Below are positions 16,301 to 24,500 of a stretch of 35,615 nt of DNA, piece by piece. The notes beneath the pieces were generated by a model that was not told the DNA's origin, did no database searches, and saw only the letters and a program-made list of their open reading frames with translations. Each line of letters starts with the position of its first letter. Within the stretch, counting starts at the first letter, position 1. Source of the DNA: Omnitrophica bacterium RIFCSPLOWO2_12_FULL_50_11 (GTDB lineage: Bacteria > Omnitrophota > Omnitrophia > Omnitrophales > Danuiimicrobiaceae); the NCBI GenBank assembly GCA_001804315.1, contig MHFT01000107.1, forward strand, positions 1 to 35,615, given 5' to 3'. A program made the translations under genes and the position numbers.

Positions 16301-16525
16301 CTACCTCAACCATTTCTTATTTTTCTTAAGCTCTTCTAAAATCTTTTCCTGTTCCTCAACGACCTCATGTAACCTTTCCGTCAACACATTGATTTTCTCT
16401 TTTTGCTTCTTAACAAGCTCCAGGAGCTCCGCGTTTTCCTTGCTCTCTTCTTGCGCAGACAACTTCATTAACGCGGTCGTGAGCACCAAAGACAACCCTA
16501 CCAAAAGACCGATCGCTTTCCCCAT
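16301..16525 (-). CDS. Small exported or anchored coiled-coil protein
   Basis: This 74-residue protein has a hydrophobic N-terminal segment at about residues 4-22, which could be a signal peptide or a membrane anchor. A charged helical tail at about 26-72 follows, with heptad-like spacing (ELLELVKKQKEKINVLTERL and so on), so a coiled coil is likely. I do not recognise a family. It lies between a terminator upstream and the batD promoter downstream and is probably a single-gene unit. Ribosome-site support for the ATG is weak. It could be a small envelope structural protein, but that is inference. Confidence 0.6.
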   Translation of the reverse strand: MGKAIGLLVGLSLVLTTALMKLSAQEESKENAELLELVKKQKEKINVLTERLHEVVEEQEKILEELKKNKKWLR

Positions 16526-16547
16526 ATTTAAAAAACACCCATACGAA

Positions 16548-16575
16548 AAGGGGAGAGGTCATTACCTCTCCCCTT
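16548..16575 (-). terminator. Rho-independent-type terminator after the lipoprotein gene
   Basis: AAGGGGAGAGGT and ACCTCTCCCCTT form a perfect 12-bp stem with a CATT (plus strand) loop. Reading the minus strand, a short TTTT run follows. It lies 82 bases after the stop of the lipoprotein gene at 16658 and upstream of the 74-residue gene, which separates the two transcripts. Confidence 0.7.
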
Positions 16576-16657
16576 CACCGTGCCGAATGACGCTGCCGCA
16601 ACCGTAGCGCTTACGACGGACAAAGTCATCTATTGATTTTAGGACCTACGTTTCAAT

Positions 16658-17179
16658 TTATGAGAGCCGCTCGGCTTTCATCATGACAAACGTATCGTTC
16701 ACATCCTGATGCCGCTTTAAGTAAAGGCGGTGTGTTAACAGCTCAGGACGATCCCAGGTACTGATACCAAACGTCTTATAAGGATCAACAACGGCGACTC
16801 GAAACCACCGTTTTTCAATGTCGTCGCCAACTTTTAATGGGTCTCTTTTGAACCATTTCTTGAATTGGCTTGGGGTAGCAGCTCTCAGGATTGCCGCCAA
16901 GTTCAATCTTGGCAGGGATTTCCTTAAAGGTCGGTCGCGCTTCACGACGTCAAGAACGCGAAACGCCACAATTGCGGTCAGGTCACCGCGATCGGTGACG
17001 TTTTCGACCGCATTGGAAAACGATCCAACCTCAATCCTGCTTACGTCTCGAGACATCCCATCAATGACCAGGTCATAGGCGTCGACATCTAAATTGTCCA
17101 TGCGCGGTGTGGTATGACCACGAGAGTTCGCACACGAGGTCACAGCGATTGCGAGAAGACAAATAAATAATTGGGTCAT
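16658..17179 (-). CDS. Putative lipoprotein of unknown function
   Basis: This 173-residue protein starts with a short lipoprotein signal: a hydrophobic run followed by VTSC, so Cys16 should be lipidated, with Ala at the next position. The mature part is alpha/beta and basic, with KWFKRDPLKVGDDIEKRWFRVAV and an early VDAYDLVIDG segment. I do not recognise a family. GAGGT lies 6 bases before the ATG, and a TATAAT box lies upstream. It is divergent from lexA with 118 bases between the starts, and is followed by a hairpin terminator, so it is a single-gene unit. Confidence 0.72.
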   Translation of the reverse strand: MTQLFICLLAIAVTSCANSRGHTTPRMDNLDVDAYDLVIDGMSRDVSRIEVGSFSNAVENVTDRGDLTAIVAFRVLDVVKRDRPLRKSLPRLNLAAILRAATPSQFKKWFKRDPLKVGDDIEKRWFRVAVVDPYKTFGISTWDRPELLTHRLYLKRHQDVNDTFVMMKAERLS

Positions 17180-17199
17180 TTGTTACCTCTTTTTGCCAA

Positions 17200-17205
17200 A
17201 TTATA
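17200..17205 (-). promoter_or_regulatory. -10 box for the lipoprotein gene
   Basis: A perfect TATAAT on the minus strand lies 20 bases before the lipoprotein ATG. The -35 region, TTCAGT at 17 bases spacing, is poor. It faces away from the lexA promoter about 58 bases away, so the lexA operator is unlikely to block it directly. Confidence 0.45.
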
Positions 17206-17262
17206 ACCGTAAGCAGCCTATAACTGAAGTGCTTTTAAGAAAACACATTTTTCTATGTTTTC

Positions 17263-17291
17263 TTGACAGGTGAACGTCCGTTCACTATAAT
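17263..17291 (+). promoter_or_regulatory. Consensus promoter with SOS-box-like operator in its spacer
   Basis: TTGACA (17263-17268) and TATAAT (17286-17291), both perfect consensus, are 17 bases apart. The spacer contains the palindrome GTGAACGTCCGTTCAC at 17270-17285, a 7-bp inverted repeat around a 2-base centre. Its core, GAAC-N4-GTTC, is the known Gram-positive-type LexA box core. A repressor bound there would cover the whole polymerase site. The ATG begins only 6 bases after the -10 box, so the transcript should be leaderless or nearly so. This predicts a strong promoter held off by autorepression. Confidence 0.8.
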
Positions 17292-17297
17292 CATCCC

Positions 17298-17891
17298 ATG
17301 AAGCGAAACGTGAATCGATGGGCGGAGCAACTCGAGCGATTGACCCATTTTTACCACACCCACCGGCGGCTTCCCGCCTACTCAGAAATGTTAACGCTTT
17401 TTTCATTTCATTCGAAAAATGCAGTTTCCAAGTTGGTTCAAAAATTCCTTGCCCGCGGGGTACTGACCAAGGATCTACAGGGCCGCTTAATTCCAGAACG
17501 GCTTGCAGGGACCGTCAAAATGCTTGGTACCGTCCAAGCTGGATTCCCCTCGCCTGCTGAAGAAGAACTGGTCGATATCCTTTCGCTGGATGAATTCTTA
17601 ATTGAGAAGCCAGATGCAACCTACATGCTCAAGGTGTCAGGAGACTCAATGATAGAAGCAGGAATTCATCCCGGCGACCTCGTGCTCGTTGAGCGCGGCC
17701 GTCCTGTACGTCACGGCGATATTATTGTCGCCCAAACGGATGGGGAATGGACCATGAAATATTATTTCAGGAACGGAAAAAACATCCTCCTAAAAGCAGC
17801 GAATCGGAAATATCCGCCCTTGAAGCCGAAACAAGAGTTGGTCATGGGCGGCGTGGTCATCGCTTGCATCCGCAAATATGCCTCGCATTAG
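17298..17891 (+). CDS. lexA: LexA-type SOS repressor
   Basis: This 197-residue protein has the LexA plan. An N-terminal winged-helix region covers about residues 1-72, aligning with LexA at LPAYSEMLTLFSFHSKNAV and LARGVL. Then come the Ala-Gly cleavage site in GTVQAGFPSPAEEE and a C-terminal S24 peptidase fold. The catalytic serine is in VSGDSMIEAGI and the lysine is in GEWTMKYYF. On DNA damage, RecA filaments trigger self-cleavage and release of the operator. It has a palindromic operator in its own promoter and overlaps the polymerase gene by 14 bases. A plasmid- or cassette-type LexA/UmuD relative rather than the main cellular LexA is possible. The start is fixed by the lack of any other usable codon upstream. 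Confidence 0.9.
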   Translation: MKRNVNRWAEQLERLTHFYHTHRRLPAYSEMLTLFSFHSKNAVSKLVQKFLARGVLTKDLQGRLIPERLAGTVKMLGTVQAGFPSPAEEELVDILSLDEFLIEKPDATYMLKVSGDSMIEAGIHPGDLVLVERGRPVRHGDIIVAQTDGEWTMKYYFRNGKNILLKAANRKYPPLKPKQELVMGGVVIACIRKYASH

Positions 17892-19194
17892 TCCGATTAC
17901 GATTTACACCTGGCCCCGTGCGGTTCTTCACATTGACGGAGATGCATTTTTTGCTTCCTGCGAACAAGCGATTCACCCGGAGCTAAAAGGAAAACCAGTC
18001 ATTACGGGAAAAGAAAGAAATATTGTCGCTTCCATGTCTTATGAAGCCAAGGCCCTGGGCATCCGGCGTGCGATCTCTATTTGGGAAGCCAAGAAAATAT
18101 GTCCCAATGTCGTCATCGTGCCAAGCGACTATGAAACTTATTCTCTCATTTCGAAGCGCATGTTTTCGGTGATGCGTCGCTTCACCCCGACCGTTGAAGA
18201 ATCCTCGATCGATGAAGGCTATGCAGACTTAACGGGCCTCAGACGACTTTATCGAACGAGTTACAGTGAAATTGCGAAACAGATCAAACACCAAATTGAA
18301 ACCGAACTTGATATTCCCGTCTCAGCCGGCCTCAGCCTTACGAAAACGCTTGCCAAATTGGCATCGAAATATCGAAAGCCGCGCGGTTTCACATCCGTCC
18401 CAGGCGACGTGATCCATCACTTCCTAAAAGAAATTCCGATCTGTGAAGTTTGCGGTATTGGGCCCAATACCACTGCCCTGCTCAAAAAGAAAGGGGTCTT
18501 TTGGGCACTGGATTATGTCCAAAAAAACGAGTCCTGGGTCAAGCAGTATCTCGGAAAAATCGGCGGCGAACTTTGGAACGAACTCCGCGGAGAACCCATT
18601 TATCCTCTCGTCCCGGAGGCGAAAACTACTTATGACTCCATTTCTAAAACCAAAACCTTCTCGCCGCCCACCCACCATTACGAGCACCTCAAAGCGCGTC
18701 TCTACCGCAACGTTGAATCCGCATTCATCAAATTACGCCGCTACCGCCTCAGCGCAAAACGTTTCACCGTTTATCTGCGCGAACAAGATTTCAAGGACTA
18801 CGGAATTCAATCGGATCTGAACCGCGCCACCCCTTCTCCGCAGGAAGCATTCCCGCTCATCGAAACGATGCTCCAAGAGCTCTATCGACCTAACGTTCTT
18901 TACCGCCAAACCGGGATTGTGCTTTCTCGTCTCCAAGAAGATCGAGGTCTACAGTTCGAGCTTTTTGAGGATCCAGTTCGGATGGTAAGCTTACACCGCC
19001 TGGCGCGGTCAATTGATGAAATCAATGCGCGTTATGGGAAACACACCGTCCACTCAGGAATGGAACTTTACTTAAAACCAGGAACGATAGGCGAGAATGG
19101 TCGAAACACCATCCCCTTAAGAAAGACGACACTTCTTTATGGAGAGACCGCGCGACAACGGCTTTCCTTTCCTATGGTGCAAATTAAGGTGTGA
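17878..19194 (+). CDS. dinB: Y-family translesion DNA polymerase
   Basis: This 438-residue Y-family polymerase (DinB/UmuC group) copies damaged DNA at low fidelity. Catalytic residues are visible: Asp20 and Asp22 in HIDGDAFFASCE, with Phe25 as likely steric gate, and Asp112-Glu113 in SSIDEGYADLTG. A helix-hairpin-helix thumb follows (EVCGIGPNTTALLKKKGV), then the little-finger domain. Near residues 359-363, QFELF fits the beta-clamp-binding motif. The start lies inside lexA with no clear ribosome site, so translation is probably coupled. Subfamily assignment to DinB rather than UmuC is tentative. The 3' end faces ftsA with only 15 bases between stops and no terminator. Confidence 0.93.
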   Translation: MPRISPITIYTWPRAVLHIDGDAFFASCEQAIHPELKGKPVITGKERNIVASMSYEAKALGIRRAISIWEAKKICPNVVIVPSDYETYSLISKRMFSVMRRFTPTVEESSIDEGYADLTGLRRLYRTSYSEIAKQIKHQIETELDIPVSAGLSLTKTLAKLASKYRKPRGFTSVPGDVIHHFLKEIPICEVCGIGPNTTALLKKKGVFWALDYVQKNESWVKQYLGKIGGELWNELRGEPIYPLVPEAKTTYDSISKTKTFSPPTHHYEHLKARLYRNVESAFIKLRRYRLSAKRFTVYLREQDFKDYGIQSDLNRATPSPQEAFPLIETMLQELYRPNVLYRQTGIVLSRLQEDRGLQFELFEDPVRMVSLHRLARSIDEINARYGKHTVHSGMELYLKPGTIGENGRNTIPLRKTTLLYGETARQRLSFPMVQIKV

Positions 19195-19209
19195 GGAAAA
19201 AAGATGGAG

Positions 19210-20451
19210 TCAGAAATACTCAAACATCCAGTTGCGGACAGAGTCCACCGTTCGCAGCAGCCAGTGTTGTTTCTCTGTGGCTGGCAAGCTGTCCTCGCGA
19301 ATCTTACTCGTGAACTTAATTCCACCCAAAGCTGCAGAAAAGGCTGGGTTCGTAGCAAGTCCCTGAGGTCCTTTAAAACCAATCGGGTACCCAATTCGAA
19401 CGGTGCTCGGCGAAATGAGCTCTTCAATCCGATCTAAAAAACCATCCAGCTGGGCACCCCCTCCCGTACAAATGATCTGATTCAGCGGCGAGTATTGCCT
19501 TTGCAAGGACGTAAGCTCGCACGAGAGAATCTGAAAGAATTGATGAAGCCCGGCATCCAGCTGGGACTCAAAGTCGCTCCGTTGGATATGAGTTTTCTTC
19601 CCGCCACTGGAATCAGGAATCGGGATCAATTCATCCTGGAATTCCGCCTTAGGGATTGCAGAGCCGAACGCTTCCTTGATGCGCTGCGCATCGAGATGAT
19701 CAAGATTTAAATTTTTTCCGATCACGTCCGTGATGCAGTCTGCGCCGACTGGAATGGAACGAACATCGATCAACACTGAATTCCTGTAACACGCAAAATG
19801 GGTAGCTCGGCCGCCGATCAACATGAGGATGACCCCAGCCTGCTTTTCCTCCGAACGCAATACCGCTTCGGCTGAGGCGAGCACCGCAGGAACCACTTCC
19901 AGAATTTCAAGTTCACATCGCTCAAAAGCTTTGAGTAAATTGCTGTGATCAAAAAAATTGAGCGTTAACAGCCTCAGGGTGACACCGAGTCGACTTGCTT
20001 CGAGCCCAATCGGATTCTGAACCCCCGCTAAATCATTCACCAGAAATTCCTGTGGAACCGCTTGTACGATCACTTCATCTAAAGGAATGGTGGCTACGCT
20101 TCTGGTCTGGGCGATTGCCTCGCGCACATCTTTAAGTGTAATCGGATGGGGATCGCCGTGGAAATAGATCGAGCTTTGGAACGTATAGGTTTTTAGGAAC
20201 GTATTCGAAACGACCAGCCGACAGGAAAGCATCTCGTCTGAACCTGCCTCCACCACATCCTTCACGGCATCCGAAATGGTTTGACTCGCCCCCGCTAAAT
20301 CCTTCACAATTCCCTGGTCAAATCCTTCTGCGATCCTCGCACTTAGGGCTTCAACTTCCGGATGTCCTGAATCGGTCACACGTGCCTTTAAAAAAGCAGT
20401 TTTGGTCGTCCCAACGTACGCTACGTATACCGTCTGACTTTTTTTCATCAC
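19210..20451 (-). CDS. ftsA: FtsA cell-division protein with degenerate ATPase motifs
   Basis: FtsA is the actin-like membrane tether of FtsZ at the division site. The 413-residue protein carries the FtsA-specific 1C domain (DEVIVQAVPQEFLVNDLAGVQ, then LEASRLGVTLRLLT) and a C-terminal amphipathic helix suited to membrane binding (LLRTVDSVRNWMFEYF). The phosphate-1 motif, usually xDxGTTK, reads AYVGTTK; phosphate-2, usually DIGGGTTD, reads LIGGRATH. Both acidic residues are lost, while the adenosine motif ICTGGGAQL is kept. ATP hydrolysis is therefore doubtful. It follows ftsQ by 12 bases and ends the dcw cluster; ftsZ does not follow. Confidence 0.88.
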   Translation of the reverse strand: MMKKSQTVYVAYVGTTKTAFLKARVTDSGHPEVEALSARIAEGFDQGIVKDLAGASQTISDAVKDVVEAGSDEMLSCRLVVSNTFLKTYTFQSSIYFHGDPHPITLKDVREAIAQTRSVATIPLDEVIVQAVPQEFLVNDLAGVQNPIGLEASRLGVTLRLLTLNFFDHSNLLKAFERCELEILEVVPAVLASAEAVLRSEEKQAGVILMLIGGRATHFACYRNSVLIDVRSIPVGADCITDVIGKNLNLDHLDAQRIKEAFGSAIPKAEFQDELIPIPDSSGGKKTHIQRSDFESQLDAGLHQFFQILSCELTSLQRQYSPLNQIICTGGGAQLDGFLDRIEELISPSTVRIGYPIGFKGPQGLATNPAFSAALGGIKFTSKIREDSLPATEKQHWLLRTVDSVRNWMFEYF

Positions 20452-20463
20452 GCGACCCGAATG

Positions 20464-21264
20464 CTACTTCCTTTTCACGACCACATCCGGACGTCGTGCG
20501 TCCACGTATGCTAAACCTGCTCGTTCTGACGATTGCAAGAGTGCCTTGAGCACCAATCGCTGCCGTTCTGACAAGCGCAATTCCTTTCCGACCTTAATTT
20601 CGACTCCATCGCTCAAAATGATCGACCAATTTCCAAGCTGATCGATTGCGAGTCTGGTCACCCGTTCTCCCTGAAATAAAGGATCATTGGCGATAAAGTT
20701 GAGGACCTCGGTCAAATTGAAAAAGTGTTTGTTTTGATAAATTCTCCCTACCAAAGGTGATTTCTTCTCATTCGAATAATCCTCGAGAATGATCAGCTCA
20801 GGATCTGGTGACATTTGCTTAGCAACCAGCACTTGGTCACGAGCGATTTGAAAATACTCACCCTTGCCACCAAACTGAACTTGGACGAGCGGAAGGCGCG
20901 GTGTAATGACAACGCTCAGCTCTTGTGGAAAAACGCGTTTCACTTCTGCCCGCTTCACCCGCGGATTGCGCTCCAAGATTTCCGATACCTTCGGCAGGTC
21001 AACGTCCAACAAGCTTCTCCCTCGAGTTGTCTCTTCGAGGAAACGGTATTCGGCATTCGTTAAAACGCCGGTGGGAAATACGGTAACGCGAGAAATCTGA
21101 AAATAGGGATCGGCATGGAGCATCTTATGAATACCGGAAACTAAAACCCCTATCATTGCGATCAGAACGAAAGCAGGAATGGCTTTCAGCATGAGCTTGA
21201 AGCCTTTTCCGCCCCACATCAAAAAACGCCGCAATGCGTCCCTCTTAGAACGACGCCGGACCAT
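20464..21264 (-). CDS. ftsQ: Cell-division protein FtsQ
   Basis: FtsQ is a bitopic divisome scaffold protein. From the ATG at 21264 it has 266 residues: a very basic cytoplasmic tail (MVRRRSKRDALRR), a membrane helix at about 29-48, a POTRA domain starting FQISRVTVFPTGVLT with SLLDVDLPKVSEILERNP, and the FtsQ/DivIB domain (VKRAEVKRVFPQELSVVI). The start is chosen for its GGGGGA ribosome site and normal tail; it lies inside the end of ddl by 46 bases. The position between ddl and ftsA is the standard dcw order. Confidence 0.92.
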   Translation of the reverse strand: MVRRRSKRDALRRFLMWGGKGFKLMLKAIPAFVLIAMIGVLVSGIHKMLHADPYFQISRVTVFPTGVLTNAEYRFLEETTRGRSLLDVDLPKVSEILERNPRVKRAEVKRVFPQELSVVITPRLPLVQVQFGGKGEYFQIARDQVLVAKQMSPDPELIILEDYSNEKKSPLVGRIYQNKHFFNLTEVLNFIANDPLFQGERVTRLAIDQLGNWSIILSDGVEIKVGKELRLSERQRLVLKALLQSSERAGLAYVDARRPDVVVKRK

Positions 21265-22220
21265 TTCGTTTCCCCCGTTTTTAAAACTTGTCTCGCATAG
21301 GCAAGCTTGAGCAATCGAGTGCACAAACCTGTAAAGTCAAGTCCTACGTGTGCAGCTGCTTTTGGAAGCAGGCTCGTTTCTGTGAACCCCGGAATTGAGT
21401 TGACCTCCAGTACATAGGCATTTTCGGCTTCATCCACCATGAAATCGACGCGAGATAAATCATTTAACCCCAGCCGCGTGTGCACTTGAACGGCAATTTC
21501 TTGAAGACGCACCGATAACTCCTTAGAAATAGGTGCGGGTACGAGATAGTCGGTAAACCCCTTTGTGTACTTCGCTTTGAAATCGTAAAAAGAACGCTTC
21601 GGCCGTATTTCAATGACCGGAAGTGCTCTGTCGCCGAGGACCGCAACCGTAAATTCTCGCCCTTTAATTTTTTCCTCGATCAACAGCTCAGGATATTTTT
21701 CAAAAAGGCGTCTCATTAGGTCGCGTGCAGGTCGTCCTCTTTCTACCATCACAACATCAATGCTGGAACCTTCTCTCACCGGTTTCAGGACATAGGGTGG
21801 GTACCAACGAGCGAGCGCGTTTTTGAAATTTTTACGAGTTACCCGTTGATACCGTGGTGTCGGAATCTGACAGCGCTTAAAAAGCCGCTTTGCTTTCAGT
21901 TTATCAAAAGCGAGGAGGCTTGATCGTGAATCCGATCCGACATAAGGAATACGATGTCGCGCAAGGATTTTCTGTATCGCACCATCTTCACCGCCTGCTC
22001 CGTGAAGCGCTGGAAAACCAAAGTCGATCTTTTTAGACTTGAGCGTGCGATGAAAGCCATTGACCGTATCGATTTTGGCAACGCGAAATCCAGCTTTTTT
22101 CAATGCGCCGTAGATCGCACGGCCTGAGCGCAGCGAAATGGACCGCTCACGCGAACGGCCTCCAAAAAAAACGCCGATCCTCCCAATCCGCTCCACAAAG
22201 GACATAAATTTTCTGTTCAT
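21219..22220 (-). CDS. ddl: D-alanine-D-alanine ligase
   Basis: Ddl joins two D-alanines with ATP for the end of the peptidoglycan stem peptide. The 333-residue ATP-grasp protein shows FFGGRSRERSISLRSG at the N-terminus, GAGGEDGAIQ, VREGSSIDVVMV, the metal-site aspartate in DLSRVDFMVDE, and EVNSIPGFTETSLLPKAA at the C-terminal active site. The start overlaps murB in an ATGA arrangement. It belongs to the murC-murB-ddl-ftsQ order. The tail beyond residue 315 overlaps ftsQ and is unlike the rest of the family. Confidence 0.96.
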   Translation of the reverse strand: MNRKFMSFVERIGRIGVFFGGRSRERSISLRSGRAIYGALKKAGFRVAKIDTVNGFHRTLKSKKIDFGFPALHGAGGEDGAIQKILARHRIPYVGSDSRSSLLAFDKLKAKRLFKRCQIPTPRYQRVTRKNFKNALARWYPPYVLKPVREGSSIDVVMVERGRPARDLMRRLFEKYPELLIEEKIKGREFTVAVLGDRALPVIEIRPKRSFYDFKAKYTKGFTDYLVPAPISKELSVRLQEIAVQVHTRLGLNDLSRVDFMVDEAENAYVLEVNSIPGFTETSLLPKAAAHVGLDFTGLCTRLLKLAYARQVLKTGETKWSGVVLRGTHCGVF

Positions 22221-23137
22221 GAATCATGACTCGAAACATATCTAACTTCTGGCTCAAGACGAATTCCAAACTGTTCAAAGACTCGCTTTTGCCCAATCGA
22301 CATAAGTTCTAAAACGTCGTCTGCCCTAGCATGGTCGACATTAAGAATAAAATTCGCGTGTCGATCCGAAACCATGGCACCTCCCACCCGCATATTTTTC
22401 ATCTGTACACGATCCAGAAGTTCACCACCCGTCATGGAATAACCGACTGGGTTCTTAAAAGTAGAACCAGCACTTGGATACCGGAGATCCTGGACAGAAT
22501 TACGGTAGCGAAAGTTTGCTTTGATCTCTCCCTGAATCGCGTCCCGTCGTCTGGGCGTTAATCGAAACCGTACCTCTAAAACAAGAACATCCTGCGGAAG
22601 GTTGGTATTGCGATATTCAAACCGTACGTCCTCTCGACCGAGCACCTCAACGGCTCCATTTGGATATAGAAGCTCGACCGATTCGACCACGTCTTTCATT
22701 TCCTGATACTTGCCGTCAGGCCTTCCAAAACCCGCATTCATGACAAGCGCTCCGCCAACGGTACCTGGAATATGACATAAAAATTCGACGCCGCTCAAGC
22801 CCTTCTCTTGGCAAGCGAGATTGAGTTGAATTAAACTCATTCCCGCACTCGCCCGTACCAAACCTTCCTTTTCAAAGAAGATCCGGCTTGATTCCAATCG
22901 TCTGAGCGAGAGCACGAGGCCGGGAAAACCAGCGTCAGAAAATAAAACGTTTGATCCTCGTCCCAAAATGTATCGGGGGCAACCCTCCTCACGATGGAAC
23001 GACAACGCCATAAAGAGATCCTCACAGGTACGGGGCTCCGCAAAGTAACGTGACGGTCCACCGATTTTAAAGGTGGTACAGGATTTAAGCTCTACATCCG
23101 TCCGAATAGGTGCTTTCCAATCGACCTGTAAATTCAT
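22217..23137 (-). CDS. murB: UDP-N-acetylenolpyruvoylglucosamine reductase
   Basis: MurB is the FAD enzyme that reduces enolpyruvyl-UDP-GlcNAc to UDP-MurNAc. From the ATG at 23137 it has 306 residues, matching the short type II form. FAD-binding motifs are TTFKIGGPSRYFAEP and ILGRGSNVLFSDAGF, with IPGTVGGALVMNAG. The catalytic serine lies in YPSAGSTFKNP, and RVGGAMVSDRHANFILN follows. GGAG lies 9 bases before this ATG; a GTG at 23164 is the alternative. The first 53 bases lie within murC, so expression should be coupled. Confidence 0.96.
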   Translation of the reverse strand: MNLQVDWKAPIRTDVELKSCTTFKIGGPSRYFAEPRTCEDLFMALSFHREEGCPRYILGRGSNVLFSDAGFPGLVLSLRRLESSRIFFEKEGLVRASAGMSLIQLNLACQEKGLSGVEFLCHIPGTVGGALVMNAGFGRPDGKYQEMKDVVESVELLYPNGAVEVLGREDVRFEYRNTNLPQDVLVLEVRFRLTPRRRDAIQGEIKANFRYRNSVQDLRYPSAGSTFKNPVGYSMTGGELLDRVQMKNMRVGGAMVSDRHANFILNVDHARADDVLELMSIGQKRVFEQFGIRLEPEVRYVSSHDS

Positions 23138-24500
23138 CTGCAATATCTCCAATGTCGCCTGCACCTAAAAAAGCAACCGTCTCATTCTCCCCCATTTGAG
23201 AAGCGAGAAACTCGATAATTTCATCCCGCCGAATGACTCGGACATTCGCATGCCCGCTTTTTTTCACTGCTTCGTAGATCACCTCCACACTCACTTGCTC
23301 TCGATTTTCCTCTCCCGCCCCGTAAATGTCTGTCAAGACAAGACGATCAGCGTCGTGGAACGCGTCAGAAAAGGCACCGGCAAGTTGGGCGGTCCGTGAA
23401 TATCGATGAGGTTGAAAGACCACCGTCAACGTCTCGCGAAGTCCCTCAATGGCAGAAAGGCTGGCACGAACTTCCGTGGGGTGATGGGCGTAATCATCGA
23501 TCACCAATACTTCCGGACGAGCGAGCTTGACCTCAAGTCTTCTTCGAACCCCGTGAAAACGAGGCAGCAAATGAAGAAACACCTCATAGGGTAGACCAAA
23601 CGTCCGCAAGAGTGCGATGACACCGAGAGAATTCACCACATTATGGCGTCCTGGAATTGAAAGTTCGACTTCCCCTGTCTTCTTTCCACACTCTTGAAGG
23701 CGATAACACGAGTGAAACCCGTCATATCGAATATCGGCTGCTGAAAAGTCCGCGCTAAGGGTCAATCCGTAACTCACCGCTTTCGCCCCGAATTTTCTGA
23801 TCACTCCCGCGATGCGTGGATCGTCGGCACAATAGACCACACGACCCAACTTCTGAACCTGTCGAACGAAGAGAACGAACGACCGAATGAGGCCGGCCAT
23901 GTCCTTGTAGGTATTCAAATGTTCCGCATCCAAACCGGTAATCAACGCCAAATCAGGAGAGAAAAAAAGATGACTTCGATCGCTCTCGTCCACTTCAGCG
24001 ACAAAAAAATGGTGCTTTCCTAAAATCACATTGGATCCATAATTGACAACTTCGCCGCCGACGACACAAGTCGGGTACAGCCCCGCTTCCGTCAGCAGAA
24101 AACTTGCAAGCGCGGCAGACGTCGTTTTTCCGTGCGCTCCCGTCACTGCGATAGAAATGGCTTGATTCGTGAGGAACGCTAATACCTCTGCTCGATGAAA
24201 GACGGGAATGCCCAACGCTCTCGCCGAAACCAAATCCTGGTTCGTTTCCGAAATGGCAGAAGATATAATCAGAAAGTCAGGAGAGCCAGAAAGCTCACCG
24301 CGGTGTCCTACCTCCACCTGGATTTGTTCTTTCTCGAGCAGTGATACCGTAGTGCTTCGCTTCAAATCCGATCCACTGACACGAAGGCCACGCCCCATGA
24401 GTACACGAGCAAGGCCGCTCATCCCGACACCGCCAATACCAACCAGATATGCCTTTTTTCCAACTTGTAGCAGTTGAGCTAATTCGCTTTCGTTCCGCAT
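23085..24500 (-). CDS. murC: UDP-N-acetylmuramate-L-alanine ligase
   Basis: MurC adds L-alanine to UDP-MurNAc with ATP. The 471-residue protein has the N-terminal UDP-binding GVGGVGMSGLARVL, the P-loop TGAHGKTTSAA, the MurC-type EVDESDRS and the C-terminal DDYAHHPTEV. The ATG at 24500 is preferred because GGAG lies 6 bases upstream; an in-frame TTG four codons earlier lacks support. It overlaps murG by 22 bases upstream and murB downstream. Confidence 0.97.
   Translation of the reverse strand: MRNESELAQLLQVGKKAYLVGIGGVGMSGLARVLMGRGLRVSGSDLKRSTTVSLLEKEQIQVEVGHRGELSGSPDFLIISSAISETNQDLVSARALGIPVFHRAEVLAFLTNQAISIAVTGAHGKTTSAALASFLLTEAGLYPTCVVGGEVVNYGSNVILGKHHFFVAEVDESDRSHLFFSPDLALITGLDAEHLNTYKDMAGLIRSFVLFVRQVQKLGRVVYCADDPRIAGVIRKFGAKAVSYGLTLSADFSAADIRYDGFHSCYRLQECGKKTGEVELSIPGRHNVVNSLGVIALLRTFGLPYEVFLHLLPRFHGVRRRLEVKLARPEVLVIDDYAHHPTEVRASLSAIEGLRETLTVVFQPHRYSRTAQLAGAFSDAFHDADRLVLTDIYGAGEENREQVSVEVIYEAVKKSGHANVRVIRRDEIIEFLASQMGENETVAFLGAGDIGDIADEFTGRLESTYSDGCRA

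Noticed and set aside
15921-16607. A 228-codon plus-strand open frame
   Set aside because: It runs antisense through the start of batD, its promoter, the 74-residue gene and the terminator. Its translation looks like no protein family and is rich in Ser and Asn.
19195-19209. A terminator between the convergent polymerase and ftsA genes
   Set aside because: Only 15 bases separate the stop codons and no hairpin with a T-run can be drawn there.
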